A DNA stretch of 64,000 bases from Ornithodoros turicata (GCF_037126465.1 NW_026999455.1:244159-308158), one strand, 5' to 3'. Shown: positions 10,727 to 22,789, counted from the first letter of the stretch. Numbers and translations are program-made. The notes: generated by a model not told the origin, from the letters alone.

Positions 10727-11050
10727 CCAGGACAGAAATTGAGATATTAACTGCTGGCGTTCCTGATACGTTCGTGATGTGTTCGTGTGCGCAGCATGCT
10801 CCAGACACGCCTGTTTTCGAAGCCACTCAACACCTTCTTCAAACAGGCGTAACCATGTTTCACGATTCATCGAGTAGAGTGCGTAGAGGAGACAGAGGCC
10901 TGGTATCTGACAAATAAATCACCACTCCATCGAGATTATATGGTTGATTTCCAACGGCCAATGCGACTGGTCGATCGTACATGTATTGGCCGCTTTTCAG
11001 CGAACTCTTGATTTATCGCAACAAATCCTCTTCCATCAAGCAGAATCATC
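10727..11050. other. Unassigned sequence
   Basis: A minus-strand open frame covers 10,646-10,870 but overlaps the MITE and has no recognisable motif, so I do not call it a gene. The rest shows nothing. Confidence 0.35.
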
Positions 11051-11054
11051 CCAT

Positions 11055-11385
11055 CTTCTGAACTTTCTAAGAGCAGAACGTCAATCGCATAGCATTGCGA
11101 CGAATTATAGGGTTACCGCTTCTGATTCGAAGAGCGTGGGGGCGTTCGCCTTTTTGTAGTAATTTAGATATATGATGCTTGCTACAGGAAGGGGGGGGGG
11201 GGTAATGGTAGGATCGGCTAGTCGTTGTTGGCCACACAGAAGTGGGTGTCCTCACGGCTACAATCAAGGTGTACGCCCCTCTTTCAATCTTCAAATCAGA
11301 AGCGATAACCATATCATTGTTGCAGTGGTTGGCGCACAACGAACTATGCTGTGAAGGTCTGTTCTGAGAGGGTAAGGAGGGTTCA
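11055..11385. repeat. Fold-back MITE-like repeat
   Basis: The arms around 11,101-11,150 and 11,268-11,320 are inverted versions of one another, sharing CGCTTCTGATT and GGGGCGT. One arm is also similar to 42,683-42,735. The outer parts resemble the ends of the TA-flanked MITE at 27,148 (TCTNAGA...GAACNTCA). A run of G (about 11,192-11,202) lies in the loop. Confidence 0.6.
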
Positions 11386-11470
11386 TGTGAGGAAGTATGG
11401 TATGTCAACTCGAACCGTTTCAGTCGGGTTCATGTAACCGCGGCTATTGTAGTGTGCTCACACACGTATT

Positions 11471-12139
11471 ATGGCTAAATTAGATAATATCGATTCTAAG
11501 AGTGCGCCGCATGAAACGATGCTAACGGACATTAGCAGTAAGCTGAGTAGAGCAGAAGAGCAGATTGAAACCTTGAAGAAAGTGGTAGCGCATCAGGCAA
11601 ACGATCTCGGAAAGCTTCATCACCAAGTTAAGGAACTACAGTATAAAAATGTTGACCTTGAAGATAGAAGTAGAAGACAGAATCTAGTTTTTTATGGCAT
11701 TAAAGACAACAGCTCCGAAACATGGGATCAGAGTTAATCACCAATAAAAGAGATTTGTAAAGCAAACTTGGGGATAGATTTAAAAACCATCGAGAGAGCG
11801 CATGTAGTCGGTCGTTATAAAGAACAATTTAAGCGACCAGTTGTTGTGAACTTTTACAAGGAAAAACAGGAAGTTATGTCTAAAGCAAGAAACTTCGAGG
11901 GAACGGCATATAGCGTCGACCAGGATTATTCCATTGAAACGCGACGCACTAGAAATAAACTTTGGGAATATGCGAAAGCAGTGGGAGCCCGGGAAGATAG
12001 CCGTGTAAGTCTTACACACGATAGGCTGGTCGTTGACGGAAAAACTTTTGCGTGGGATAAAGAATTAGCGAAGTTGTTCCCAGTTCGAAAACACAGTGAC
12101 GACGACGAACCAAAACAATTGCTCTGCCTCGTGAAATAG
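11471..12139 (+). pseudogene. LINE ORF1 (coiled-coil RNA-binding protein), one stop codon
   Basis: The N-terminal part is a heptad-rich coiled coil (TLKKVVAHQANDLGKLHHQV). It is followed by DLEDRSRRQNLVFYGI, the conserved join to an RRM-like domain in LINE ORF1 proteins, and by a C-terminal domain with ERAHVVGR and RPVVVNFY. ORF1 proteins bind LINE RNA as trimers. A TAA at 11,735-11,737 interrupts an otherwise continuous frame. ORF2 follows directly. Confidence 0.8.
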
Positions 12140-12149
12140 TAGCACTTGT

Positions 12150-13963
12150 AATAAACTGCAGGAGGGTTGTAAATAAAGTTGAAGACCTGGCAGGTCTGAT
12201 TGAGTCCGTAAAAGCTGACATAGTATTTGGAACAGAATCATGGTTAAATTAATGTATTCAAAACGAGGAGATGTTTCCTGAAGACCTCAATGTTTATCGA
12301 AAGACAGGACCAGCCGAGGCGGAGGTGTTTTTATTTTAGTTCACGCTTCCTTAAGGTCATCAGAGTTCGATGTTGGTTGTAACACCGCAGAAACTGTTTG
12401 GTGTACAGTTAGTTTTGCTAATTGCTCATATGCACTGGGCGTTTTCCGTCGCTCGCCTGGATCGGATACTGGACTATGGCACTCGCTTTTTGATATTATA
12501 TCCGGGAATCTTAATAGTACTATCATGCTAGCAGGTGATTTAAATTTGCCTGACTTGTGCTGGCAGGGTTCTTCGTGTCTTGCAAGAGTTGGTAGTCATG
12601 TAAATAATGAAATGAAATGTATTGTTGACACTTTTGGTTTAGTTCAATACGTGAATGTACCTACCCGTGAAGACCATATACTTGATCTTTTTCTTAGCAA
12701 TTGTCCAAATACTGTTAAATACGTTAATGTTATTCCTGGCATTAGTGATCATGAAGCTGTTGCGGTTACTTTGAATAGTCAGAGTGTACGTAATAAGGTA
12801 GCAACGTCCAGAAGAGTCTACTTTTTTTATAACGGGGACTACGGGAGTATACCAGAAAAACTTTTTTGACTACCTGCCTGTGTTTGAGTGCTTGTCCGAA
12901 GAATATAACATTCACGAGCTATAACAGTTATTTAAGAGAAAACTACTAGCACTAGTAAACCAGCATATACCAAATGTGGATTCATCCAAACTCAGTAAAC
13001 GCAAGAAGCCTTGGGGTAATAAAGACGTATTAAATATTGTTAAGCGAAGAAGAAAGGCCTATCTTGTTTTCAAAAAAACTGGACGAAATGAAGATCTCCA
13101 AAGTTTACGCGATGTTACGAGAGAATGTTAGGTCAAAAATTAAAATAGCGAAGGAACAATATTTTAATAAGTTAGATGAGCAGATGAAAACAAATCCTAA
13201 ACATGTTTGGAAGTACATAAAAAGTTGTAAGAAGGATCCTATTGGAATAAGTGAAATTACTCATGAAGATGTCGCCATTACAGACGACGTTCAAATAGCT
13301 ACGTGTTTGAATAACTACTTCTGTTCTGTGTTTCTAGCGGAGACTTCTTGTCGTTTTCACTTACCCTCTTGTCACATTCCGTTAATGCAACCGGTCCAGT
13401 TGAGCGTAGCTGGAATCGAGGCACTACTCGAAACGATAGATGAAACGAAAGCATGTGGTCCGGATGGTATATCTCCGAGGGTGCTTCGTCGTTGTGCGCG
13501 ACCTATATCGTTATACCTTTACTTGTTGTATGAAAGATCACTTTCTACGAGCATTTTACTCGATGACTGGAAGAAGGCGTGCGTCGTTCCCATACATAAG
13601 GGAGGTTCCCGGAAGGAAGCCACAAATTACCGGCCAATTTCATTAACGGCTGTGTCATGCAAAATTATCGAGCACGTTCTGTGCAAAGCGATAATGGAGC
13701 ACCTGACGGAGAATAATTTACTGACCAGACAACATCATGGATATCGTAAGGGCTTATCTTATGTCACACAACTTATTGAATTCTATCATGATATTGCAAA
13801 AGAAGTGGATAGTGGAGGACAAGTAGATTGTATTTTTTTTAGATTTTCTGAAAGCATTCGACACCGTATGCGTCATGTTGAATGCATGAACATTGCGCAG
13901 ACGGGCAAACCACCTCAAATTGTCTCCCTATTATTATTTTTTTCGTCAACGTCAACACCTTAA
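12150..13963 (+). pseudogene. LINE ORF2, CR1/Jockey-like endonuclease and reverse transcriptase, truncated
   Basis: The endonuclease is in pieces. The NCRRVVNKVEDLAGLI start is at about 12,155, RRSPGSD at about 12,450, AGDLNLPDL at 12,530 and SDHEAV at about 12,745. Several frameshifts and stops separate them. The reverse transcriptase (from about 13,037) is open through KACGPDGISPRVL, NYRPISLTAVSCKIIEHV and the QHHGYRKG motif, then breaks before the catalytic YxDD box at about 13,850. The lack of RNase H and the motif spacing fit the CR1/Jockey group. The 3' half is missing, and a pogo-like inverted-repeat element begins at about 13,986. Confidence 0.8.
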
Positions 13964-13985
13964 ACTGTACTACCAAGTACGAGTA

Positions 13986-14436
13986 CAGTGAACGCTCGTT
14001 AATATGACCACCACCATTCCCGCAGATTTTGGTCATAAAGCGAATTGTTATACTAACGAGAAACGCACAATCCGCTGACCTCAGAGGACGCTTCTTTCCG
14101 GCCATTCTTAGGTACACAACAGCAGCAACAGCACAGTGTGACCTGGTCTCGTGGTCACTGCTGTTTTAAGCACTACATTGCTTCGGCAGTCCGAAAAGCG
14201 CTATGATTAATTCCGAGGTCAACAACATCAGGAGTCATCCCACACCTTGGCGCCCTACTTCAACAAGTGTCACCCTCTGCCTGAGGTACGTGGGTAGCGT
14301 CTCACGGGGGCTACTCTGCTGGTCATGTGACGTGGTCAGAATAACGAGAAGATAATACCTGTGTCTGACCCTACTTGTGACAAAAATCTCAGTCATAGTC
14401 GAATAAGCGGATTGTCATACTAACGAGAGGGATTTG
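13986..14436. mobile_element. Pogo/Tigger-like inverted-repeat element
   Basis: The left end reads CAGTGAACGCTCGTTAATAT and the right end, on the other strand, has CTCTCGTTAGTATGAC. The repeated GCGAATTGTTATACTAACG-type motif inside is typical of pogo/Tigger termini. It is about 450 bases long with no transposase. TA is present on the left flank but not clearly on the right. Confidence 0.55.
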
Positions 14437-16760
14437 CACTTTGTCCCTCAAGGCAGTGTTATAGCCATGTACAAGCATTCGTGGAGAAGCGGACAGGTAC
14501 CTTTAGAGTGGAAAGTAGGCCAGGTGGGGCCGCTCTTGAAACCAGGAAAGCACCCGTCTCAGCTGCCTTCATTTCGCCCGGTTACCCTCACCAGTTGTTT
14601 GGGCAAAGTTATGGAACGAGTGGTCCTACGGATACTAGAGTGGTGGCTTGAGAGCCATAAATTCTTTCCCCAGGAGCCGAGCGGCTTTAGCCGTTACCGT
14701 AACTCAATGGACTCAATAACTCAGTTGATCTCGTCACAGGTGTGCAAGTTGGCAACCAGCGCAGGATGGTTTCCGTCGCCGTTTTTCCTGATGTCAAAAG
14801 GGCGTATGACACTGTCAGTCACGTATCCATCTTGCATGATCTGTGCCAAGCCGGCCTCTCGCATCGTACACTACGTTGGCTTAGGGACTTTCTCCAACAA
14901 CGATCCGTCTTCGCCCGCACATCACAAGGCGACACCGATTTCTTCCTGGTCCCTCAGGGTGTTCCACAAGGAAGCGTCCTGAGCCCACTCTCATTTAATG
15001 TTGTAATGGCGGGCATTAAGGGTTGCATTCGAAGGAACGTCAACTTGTCCCTTTACGCCGACGACATATACGTCTGGTCCACTGGTACATTTCGGACTGC
15101 GTACATTACGCCTCCAGGCTACATTGGACGACATTCACACTTACCTGTTCCGAGCAGGGATGAACATATCAGCGGAGAAAAGTGCGGCACTCGCCTTCTC
15201 CCGCAAATCCATGCAGCGATGCCGTCTGCACATCGGGGACAGGCCACTTATAACTGTCCATCATCACAAATTCATCGGCGTAACTCTAACCACTAACTTC
15301 TCTTAAAAACATCACATTAATGGCATGGAGAAGAAATTTCAGCGCTGGACCGCTGTCATCCGTCACTTCGCTGGAATGAGGTGGGGACGCGATGAGAAGG
15401 ACCTCCTGATGCTGCATAACGCCTTGATGCGGGCACAGTCGCCTACAGTCTGCCTGTGCTTCACGATCTCCCCAGCACCTTAGCACAGAGGATCCGCGCT
15501 ATGCTGGCACGTAGCCTACGGGTGTGTGTAGCCTACTAGTGGTTGTGCAAGCCCGCGACATCCCTTTTGAAGTTCTCCGAAACACAGAAACTGTACGCCA
15601 GTATCTCCGCCTGATTGCACACCATCGACACCACCCGCTCATCCGTAAACTTCGGGCAAGGCGTAGCACGCTGATACACGGATGTATAATGTAATTCAAA
15701 TCCCCCGTTCCGAAATTCGTGATCAGCCCCGCGGCACGGACAACAAAATGAGGTACCCCGACCTCGTACTACAGCGACTATGCATTTCATCGGCACCGCA
15801 TACGACGGGTTCTGCACGTCATCCTCATCTTTTGTGGTACCCTCGATACCGCTCACCCGGGGCTGTCTTTTGTCCCATCGCACCTCTTCGACCTCAGCCG
15901 AGCTGTACGGAATCCTTCTGTTTTTACAATATGCGGCCACCTGCGACCCACGGCGATGGGTAGTCTGTACGCACTCCAAGTCAGCTCTTCCAAGCCTGAA
16001 AACCTTAGGTCTCTGCGGCTCACTGGCCACACTTGTGATAAATATTCTACGCCTACTGAAGTCCATAACTGCACACGACTACACCATCGTTTTTCAATGG
16101 ATTCCGGGTCATTGCGGAATCTCCTGCAACCACTCACCAGCAGCGCAAGTGTGTCCCGATTGTACTCCCAAGGGGGGGGGGGGGGGCAGACGGTCCCTAC
16201 CTGGGCTGCCCCTTAGGCTGCCTCCTCATCCGTCGAACAATGGCGTCGTGATGTCCCTGTCAGTACGATACTGGGAATTGTGGACCCAACATTCTCGTGC
16301 CACTTCCCGACATCTTTACCGCGCGTCATTAAGTCCCTCCTACATCGCTTACGGCTGAATGTATGCCTTTACGCCGTACTACCGTTACAAGCTAGGGTGT
16401 GCCAGTAGCCCCCTGTGCCCTGAGTGTGGTGTGCCAGCGACCGCGGACCATGTGATCATCGCACGTGCCACTTACAGGTGGGGGCGTCACTTCTTGGCAA
16501 ACGACTTTGACCGGATTGACAGCCGACCCCTTGACCTCAGACTAATTTTGGGACCATGGGACACACGAAAGCAGATGTCCGTCTTGCGACGCTTCATCAA
16601 ATTCCTGGAAACTACCGGCCTGATCGACTCCCTCTAAGACTCCGTCAGCGTCGACAGCATCATCCTCATCACCATCCTCTCATTTTCCCCCAATAGCAAT
16701 GGGGTAGCATTCTGCTCAGTAAGCGGAATTCATCCCCATATCATCACATCACCTCTTCCT
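14437..16760 (+). pseudogene. I-like LINE (RT + RNase H), 5' truncated and frameshifted
   Basis: Three related copies of this LINE lie in the window; this one has its own sequence. It begins inside the reverse transcriptase (SFRPVTLTSCLGKVMERV at about 14,570). Catalytic YADD is at 15,053-15,064. RNase H follows (AELYGI about 15,898, FQWIPGHCGISCN about 16,100) and then the C-terminal Cys-rich tail (CPECG...ADHV about 16,415). RNase H after RT in a LINE points to the I/R1/LOA group. At least four frame changes and a run of about 16 G (16,171-16,186) inside RNase H break it. The 3' tail has AGCAATGGGGTAG at about 16,697. Confidence 0.82.
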
Positions 16761-17160
16761 TCGTTTACGTCCAAGAATCCATTCCACGTATTATTGATTT
16801 TTTTTCTTCCTTTCCATTCAACCTTAGGAATGACAGTCGGGTCTTGGAGGCATGATATTAGAGGTGAGTGCTGGGTACTTTATAATTGTACAACTAAAGG
16901 GAACAAACCAAGCTGTCTACTGAGCTGTTCTTATATGTTCCGTACGTCAGTGCTTCTCGAACTCTGCTACTCTGCGACCCAGCATAATTCTAACAACATG
17001 CGTCCCCACCTGTCTTCTCGCGGTGCCACGAAAGCATCGATTTCACTGCGTGAACTGAAGGAAAGGAACTGAACAGAACTTGAAAGCACTGATGTTCTGA
17101 AGCTGGAACAACATAGAAGGGACAAACACATACAAAGCCTCAATTTGCCTAAGAAATTAA
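16761..17160. other. Unassigned sequence
   Basis: Nothing was recognised. Several GAACTGAA / TGAAACTGA repeats continue on the far side of the adjacent fold-back, so the surrounding sequence may have been one unit before insertion. Confidence 0.35.
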
Positions 17161-17356
17161 CGATGAAAGATGAAAGTCACTGAAAAGGTTATCCAGCTGT
17201 AGGACTCGAACCCACATCTTTTGGATTGCCGGTCCAGGGCTCTACCAATTGAGCTAAGCTAACACGGACCGGAGCTAACCCTCGACCGGCAATCCAGAAG
17301 ATGTCGGTTCGAGTCCTACAGCTGGCTAACCTTTTCAGTGACTTTCATCTTTCATC
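17161..17356. repeat. tRNA-derived fold-back (SINE-like)
   Basis: Left arm 17,161-17,239 and right arm 17,283-17,356 are inverted copies with about four mismatches. On the minus strand the left part can be folded as a full cloverleaf: D arm GCTCAATTGGTAGAGC, anticodon loop CCGGCAA, T arm with GGTTCGAGTCC and a pairing acceptor stem. The A box and B box of a Pol III promoter are therefore present. Position 33 is C rather than the usual U, and one anticodon-stem pair is lost, so this is more likely a SINE or tRNA pseudogene than a working tRNA. The right arm lacks the D arm. Confidence 0.75.
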
Positions 17357-18000
17357 GAACAGAACTGATACGTGAAACTGACGCTGAAATTTTAGTTGAC
17401 ACTGAAGTCAGACTGAATTTGCTGGGCTAGACACCATCGCGAACAGACACAAAATACATTCCAGCAGGAATGACTCCACCCGATGACTAAAGTAAGCTTT
17501 TAATGAACAACGAAACTGAAGTAAGCTGGTTTGTTAGAGCGCAGTTTGTTAAAACCAGAGTGGAGCTTGGACACAGCAACACTCAGTTCTGGCACGATGT
17601 TGAACTAAGCATGCGATGTGGTGTAGCTGGTAGCGGTTCGCGCGGATCCTGGTTCATAGGTCGTTCGTTTGAATGGAGCTTATTTCCGTAGTGGTTAGTA
17701 TGACAGGGCTTTCTCCCGGCAATTGTGAGCATAGTAGGTGCGGTAGTTTGCTCGCAAAAATGAAGCATCATTACGTTAATGAAGTTCCTGTCCTACCCTA
17801 AGTGGGTACTATCCTTTATCACTACGGGTTCGTGGTGAGTATTCGTGATTGATGCTTCTACTTTCACTACTTTCACTGCACACAAACACAGACAAAAGAC
17901 AGACACAAGACAGGACGTAATGCAACTCACGACTACTTTACTATTCAATACACATACACTCTTAAATACCAGAGCAGGTACACGTTCCCCAATGCATCCG
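17357..18000. other. Unassigned sequence
   Basis: No gene is supported. At about 17,620-17,690, GTAGCTGGTAGC and GGTCGTTCGTTTGAA faintly resemble A and B boxes, but no cloverleaf forms convincingly. Confidence 0.3.
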
Positions 18001-18002
18001 AC

Positions 18003-18275
18003 CTACTTTTTGAGATAGCACAATTCCTCCGCAATGAGGGTGATAGAGGGAGTGCTGACACATTTTCCCCCTTTTTTGTGAACCAGAAATGCTTCATATA
18101 TCTCTCGATCCTTCTGCGATGGGAGATTAATTTCTATTAAAGTTTTATCAAAGGAAGGCGAGCATCCACATCTATCACAATGGAATGTCAAGTGACCCGA
18201 CGGGGGCATCCCTTTCAACAGCGTCGCGTGCTCACGCACACTGTGAGGCGGCTCGTTATCCCAACCCGACATTAC
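18003..18275 (-). pseudogene. Penelope-like GIY-YIG C-terminal fragment
   Basis: The minus-strand frame has HCDRCGCSPSF, then EAFLVHKKGGKCVSTPS and a final EELCYL. This is the Cys pair and helical end found after the GIY-YIG endonuclease of Penelope-like elements. The similar block (CLAPSIALFDNELAYL) occurs at 26,290 and 47,700. Only the last ~90 codons remain. It abuts a LINE 3' tail on the opposite strand. Confidence 0.6.
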
Positions 18276-18362
18276 CACCAGCAATGGTGTATACGGTACA
18301 CCGCTGGCAATGAAGCTCCCCAGTACCGTCATCATAAAATAAAGTTAATTGTTGCTGTTTAA
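18276..18362 (+). repeat. LINE 3' tail fragment
   Basis: AGCAATGGTGTATACGG is followed by a GATGAAGCTCCCC-like segment, AATAAAG and a TTGTTGCTG tail. This matches the 3' ends of the I-like LINE copies in the window, without their coding part. Confidence 0.55.
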
Positions 18363-18364
18363 GT

Positions 18365-18596
18365 CACAAAGCGACGTTTTTGAGGTAGCCTTGCATTAAT
18401 ATCGGAAAAACGGGTGTTTCCACACCAGGCGTTTTCAACAGATATTTATCCGGGGAAGATGCACACTTGATGGTAGCAAAAAAGAAAAAAAGAAGAAAAA
18501 AGAAACAGCTGCTTGCTCCTCGACCACATACACACCAACATTCACCTAAAGATGATCACAAAATCATGGCATGAATCATGGCAGATGAATGATAAT
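18365..18596. other. Unassigned sequence with a purine-rich run
   Basis: Purine-rich A/G sequence lies at about 18,478-18,508. No gene is supported. The last four bases before the Gypsy element (ATAT) are duplicated on its far side. Confidence 0.35.
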
Positions 18597-18600
18597 ATAT

Positions 18601-18724
18601 TGTTGGACTCAGGCAAGGGACAACCGGTTGGTTTGGTGGCAGGAGCCCAAGTGATTTTCTTCTACGCGGGTTATGCCCGCACGTGAAACTGGATGACGAT
18701 GGTGGCAGCGCTGGGGCTGCAACA
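18601..18724 (-). repeat. 3' LTR of the Gypsy element
   Basis: The plus strand reads TGTTGGACTCAGGC at the start and GGGGCTGCAACA at the end. 124 bases is short for a Gypsy LTR. Confidence 0.9.
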
Positions 18725-18739
18725 TGGCTCCCCCCTCAG

Positions 18740-20169
18740 CAGAGCGGTTGATGAGATGAACGGTGCGGAGAGGGGCAGCCCAGCACACCCGATGTGGAGG
18801 CAAGCGACAGTGAGTGGTGGACGTAGAAGGTAGGGCCGAAGGTGAAGAATGAGGCGGCACGGCCGGTGTTACTGAGGAGAGACCGTAGGCTTGGTCGTCC
18901 AGGAATGCCGGCTTTAACCGGTCCACGAATACGGTTTCCGTGCGACCGACGATTTGCAGGGTGAAATGCTTGGGACCACGATGCGTGACCAGATAAGGTC
19001 CGTCATATGGAGGCTGAAGAGTCTTGCGCACCGCGTCGTGACGCACAAAAACGTGCGTGGTCGTCTGCAGGAGAGCGTGCTGAAAAGTTGCGCGTGAGCA
19101 AGACCGGGTAGGATGAGACTTGAGGTGGCCGAGTGCGGACCGTAGACGGTCGACGTAAGACGTCATGTCAGTGGGACACGCTGGGGACGAAGGCGGGAAG
19201 AAGGTGCCGGGGATAGGAAGTGTCGTCCCGTAAATAACTTCTGCGGGCCTGCAGCGCAGGTCCTGCTTCACTGTGGAGCGTAATGAAAGGAGCACCAGCG
19301 GGAGCGGTTCTGTCCAGGTAGAGGTGGCGGCAGCTTTGAGGGCGGTCTTGAGACTGCGGTGCAGCCGCTCTACCATGCTGCTACCGTTCGCAGCGGGGTG
19401 ATATGCGGTGGTTCTGGTCTTGTGTCCGCCGAGCAAGACGGCCAGTTCGGAAAAGAGCTTGGACTCGAACTGGCGTCCTCTGTCCGTCGTAATAGTAGAG
19501 GGAGCGCCAAATCGGGCGACCCAGTTCTCGAGGAAAGTGGCGGCCACTGTAGGAGCGGAGATATCTGTGATGGGTGAGGCTTCTGGCCATCGGGAAAATC
19601 TGTCGATCATCGTCAGCATCCTTCATCATCGTCCGGAATCCCAGAGATGGAGGCAGGGGGCCGACGATGTCGAGGTGGACGTGAGCAAAGCGCGTATCTG
19701 ACTCAAGAAATCTTCCGGGTGGAGTAGTGGAATGACGGGTGACTTTGGACCGTTGGCACGGAACGCAGGAGCGCACCCAGTGCGTGATGTCGCTACGCAT
19801 TCCGGGCCATACGTAGCGGGCGGCGACAAGCTGCTGTGAGGCCCGGATGCGAGGGTGTGCAGTGGAGTGAAGGTGGTCGAACATTTGACGGCGTACGGAC
19901 TGGGGTAAGAATGGACGAGGAGTGCCGGATGACATATCGCAGCAGAGCGTGCTGCGGGAGCCGGGGATGGGCACGTCTTCTAGGCGAAGGCCGGTGGAAG
20001 GAGACGTGCGGAAGGAGTCTATTTCCTCGTCGGTAGACTGAAGTTCAGCCAGTCGTTCCGGGGAGACCGGTGAGGAGGCGAATGCTGAAATGTCTACGCG
20101 GCTCAGGGCGTCTGCGACGGGATTGAGGTGGCCGGAGATGTGGCGAATGTCTGTTGAAAACTCCGACAC
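18740..20169 (-). pseudogene. pol: Gypsy integrase, one frameshift
   Basis: The zinc domain shows RYVWPGMRSDITHWVRSCVPCQRSK. The core has D in HLDIVGP, D in [10 protein letters not shown] and E in [11 protein letters not shown], so the DDE triad is intact. A frameshift at about 19,600 separates the first D from the other two. The C-terminal domain ([20 protein letters not shown]) follows. The frame then runs into the 3' LTR. Confidence 0.88.
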
Positions 20170-21144
20170 ACACGCGAGATGACGCTGCTCACGTGACGTA
20201 TAATTAGCACCCGAGGACCGGAACGCATAAACCAGCGGCTTATGGTCCGTGTAGATCGAAAATGTCCGGCCCTCGAGAAAGTGTCAAAAGTGCCTCACGC
20301 TGAGGTAGATCGAAAGCAGCTCCCGACTGAAGGTGCTGTAACGCCTTTCGGGCGGGCGCAACTTGCGGGAGAAAACCCCGAGAGGCTGCCAAGGGTATGA
20401 GTCGTCCGACATCTTCTGTTGGAGCACCGCGCCGACAGCAGTTGACCATTAAGGATGTTGGGGCACCTGGTCTTAGGTGGGCAAGTAAGGTAGCTTGGGC
20501 CAGCGCTTCTTTGATCTTGCCAAACGCTGCCGAAGCTTCTGCTGTCCAGAGCAGAGATTTAGAAGGACTGCTCTTGGGAGACAGAAAGAGCTCGAGCGGG
20601 CGCAGGATCTCGGCACAATGAGGGATGAAACGCCGATAAAAGTTGGTTAATCCCAAGAAGGTGCGGAGTTGGTGGATGTTGGAAGGCTTCGGGAAGTCGG
20701 TGATGGCTCGGACTTAAGAAGGAAGGGAGAAATGCCGGTGGAGGAGATATGATGGCCTAGAAAATCCAAGGAGGAAACGCCGAATTCACTCTTGTTGACG
20801 TTGATTATTATGCCGAAGTCGGAAAGGCGGGAGAAAAGCTGGCGCAGATCGGCGGGATGCTGCTCGGGTGATGGACTAGCCACGAGTATGTCATCGATGT
20901 AAGCTAGTACATTCGGGAGGCCGCGAATAACAGAATCAATGAATCGCTGGAACGGTTGGGCAGCGTTTCGGAGACCAAAGGGCATTCGAGGGAATTCGAA
21001 TAACCCAAATCGCGTCGTTATGGCGGTCTTTGGTATGTCCGCTTCGGCAACAGGTATTTGGTAGTACGCACGCACCAGGTCCAGCTAGGAAAAGGTGGTA
21101 GCGCTGTGGAGGCCGGCAGTAAAATCGCGCACATGAGGGATAGG
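20170..21144 (-). pseudogene. pol: Gypsy RT core and RNase H, frameshifted
   Basis: RT continues with RAYYQIPVAEADIPKTAI, FGLFEFPRMPFGLRNA and the catalytic YIDD at 20,890-20,901. A frameshift at about 20,700 moves into the frame with GLTNFYRRFIPHC. RNase H (KPLVYAFRSSGANY and VADALSRVD near 20,120) is broken by further frameshifts and a stop. The region is clearly non-functional. Confidence 0.85.
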
Positions 21145-22788
21145 CTACTGGTCCGGGATTGTGGCGCGGTTTAAGGCTCTATAATCTCCGCAAGGGCGCC
21201 AGTCGCCGGTCTTCTTCGGCACCATGTGCAGCGCGGATGCCCAACTGCTGGAAGATGGGCGGATTATTCCCATTTCCAGCATGTAGGTGAACTCTTCACG
21301 CGCGATCTTAAGTTTCTCTGGAGGAAGACGGCGTGGGCGTGCGAAGGCCGGGGGACCCTTGGTTTCAATGTGGTGGACCACATTATGCTTTACCGGCTGG
21401 GACCTGTCAGGCGGACGAGTGAGTTCAGGAAATTCCTTCAATATGGCGAGGAAGGGGTTGCTGGCGTCCTGGTAGAGAGCGATTTGTAATGATGGGAAGG
21501 AAGATCGAATGCCCGAGATGGTGAGGCTCGTGGATGAGTCGATGAGCTTTCGACGACGCATATCCACTAGGAGGTGGAAATAGGTCAGGAAATCTGCGCC
21601 AGTAATAGGCTGAGAAACGTCAGCTACCAGGAATATCCACCGGAAGGCTCGTCGGAGGCCGAGATTGAGCGGCAGCGACCGCTGGGCATAAACAGGGATT
21701 TTCGATCCGTTGATGGCTTTGAGGGAGTAGAGAGGTTGTTGCCGCCTGTCGCAGCGGCTCGCGGGGATCACGCTCACCTCAGCCCCGGTATCAATTAAAT
21801 AACGGTGAGCTGACGCTTGTTCGCGGACGTAGAATAGGCGACCGGGAGAAGTGCTTGGACCATTGGTCGCCATCAATGATCCGCTGGCTGGTTTCCCTGG
21901 TGCCATGAGCAAGGAAGGAGGCAATGGTGTGCCTCGGCACCGAATCGACGATGGTACCATCTCTCTCTGGTCTCTGGTGGCTGACCGGGAACGGGAACGT
22001 CTTGGACTGTGGTGAGCTCGACCTTGACGTCGCCGGCTGGAATCGCGTCGTGATGTAGAAGGCGCATGGGAGGCGGCTATGAGCGACGCGAGGGTACGGA
22101 ACTCGCGGCAGAGGTCATCGATGGTGGCTTGTGGGTACGAGCGCGATGGCAACAGCTCGGGTTCCGAAGCAGGCTGGTGGGAGGACACCGCGGACAATGT
22201 TGGGCTTGCAACTTCGACAACGACGTCGGCAAGCGTTGCCAGCTGGTCGAGGGACATGTCTGCCGCAGTGGCTAGGACCATTTGCACGTTTTGTGGAAGC
22301 CTCTGGAGAAAATGTTCACGAAGAATGGTGTCATCAAGGGAAGCAGAATTGTCGCCCAGCAATTGCCGCATACGCCGTAGCAACTGAGAGGGGCAGCGAT
22401 CTCCAAGCTCCTCTTGCGAGAGCAGTTGCTGCAGACGGGAACGGCTGGAAGACGTTGTTCTCTGGAGAAGGGCCGGCTTGAGGTGATCGAAAGGTGTAGT
22501 GGGGGATGGATTCGCCAGGATGTCATAGACTTCGTCTGCCGCAGATGGGGTAAGGGCTGACATCACATGATAAAATTTGGTAAGGTGGGAAGTTATGCAG
22601 GCAAGGTGGAATTGAGCTTCGGCCTGTAAGAACCATACTGAATGATTGCGGTCGAAGAATGGTGGTAGCTTCACGGCGACAGCGGCCAATGAAGGCTGCG
22701 GTGAAGGGGCCGGAGCAGATTGACGGTCGGCGAGTGACACGGCGGGGCACGGGCCGAAGTTCCAGAAAAGAACTGTCCGGGTCACCAA
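21145..22788 (-). pseudogene. gag-pol: Gypsy gag-protease and N-terminal RT
   Basis: From the N terminus, a capsid-type gag begins KLPPFF...WFLQAEAQF and runs through [14 protein letters not shown] basic Ser/Arg segment follows, then an aspartic protease with [13 protein letters not shown] at about 21,800 and the start of RT ([13 protein letters not shown]...[43 protein letters not shown]). The frame is open for about 545 codons. It stops at a TAG where RT should continue (DQ-stop), and a second TAG lies about 25 codons further on. Confidence 0.88.
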
Positions 22789-22789
22789 A

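Noticed and set aside
10646..10870. Upstream exon of the receptor gene on the minus strand
   Set aside because: Half of it is MITE sequence, and the receptor start already has a signal peptide.
17190..17265. A functional tRNA gene on the minus strand
   Set aside because: The cloverleaf forms, but C at position 33, a broken anticodon-stem pair and the mirrored copy suggest a SINE or pseudogene.
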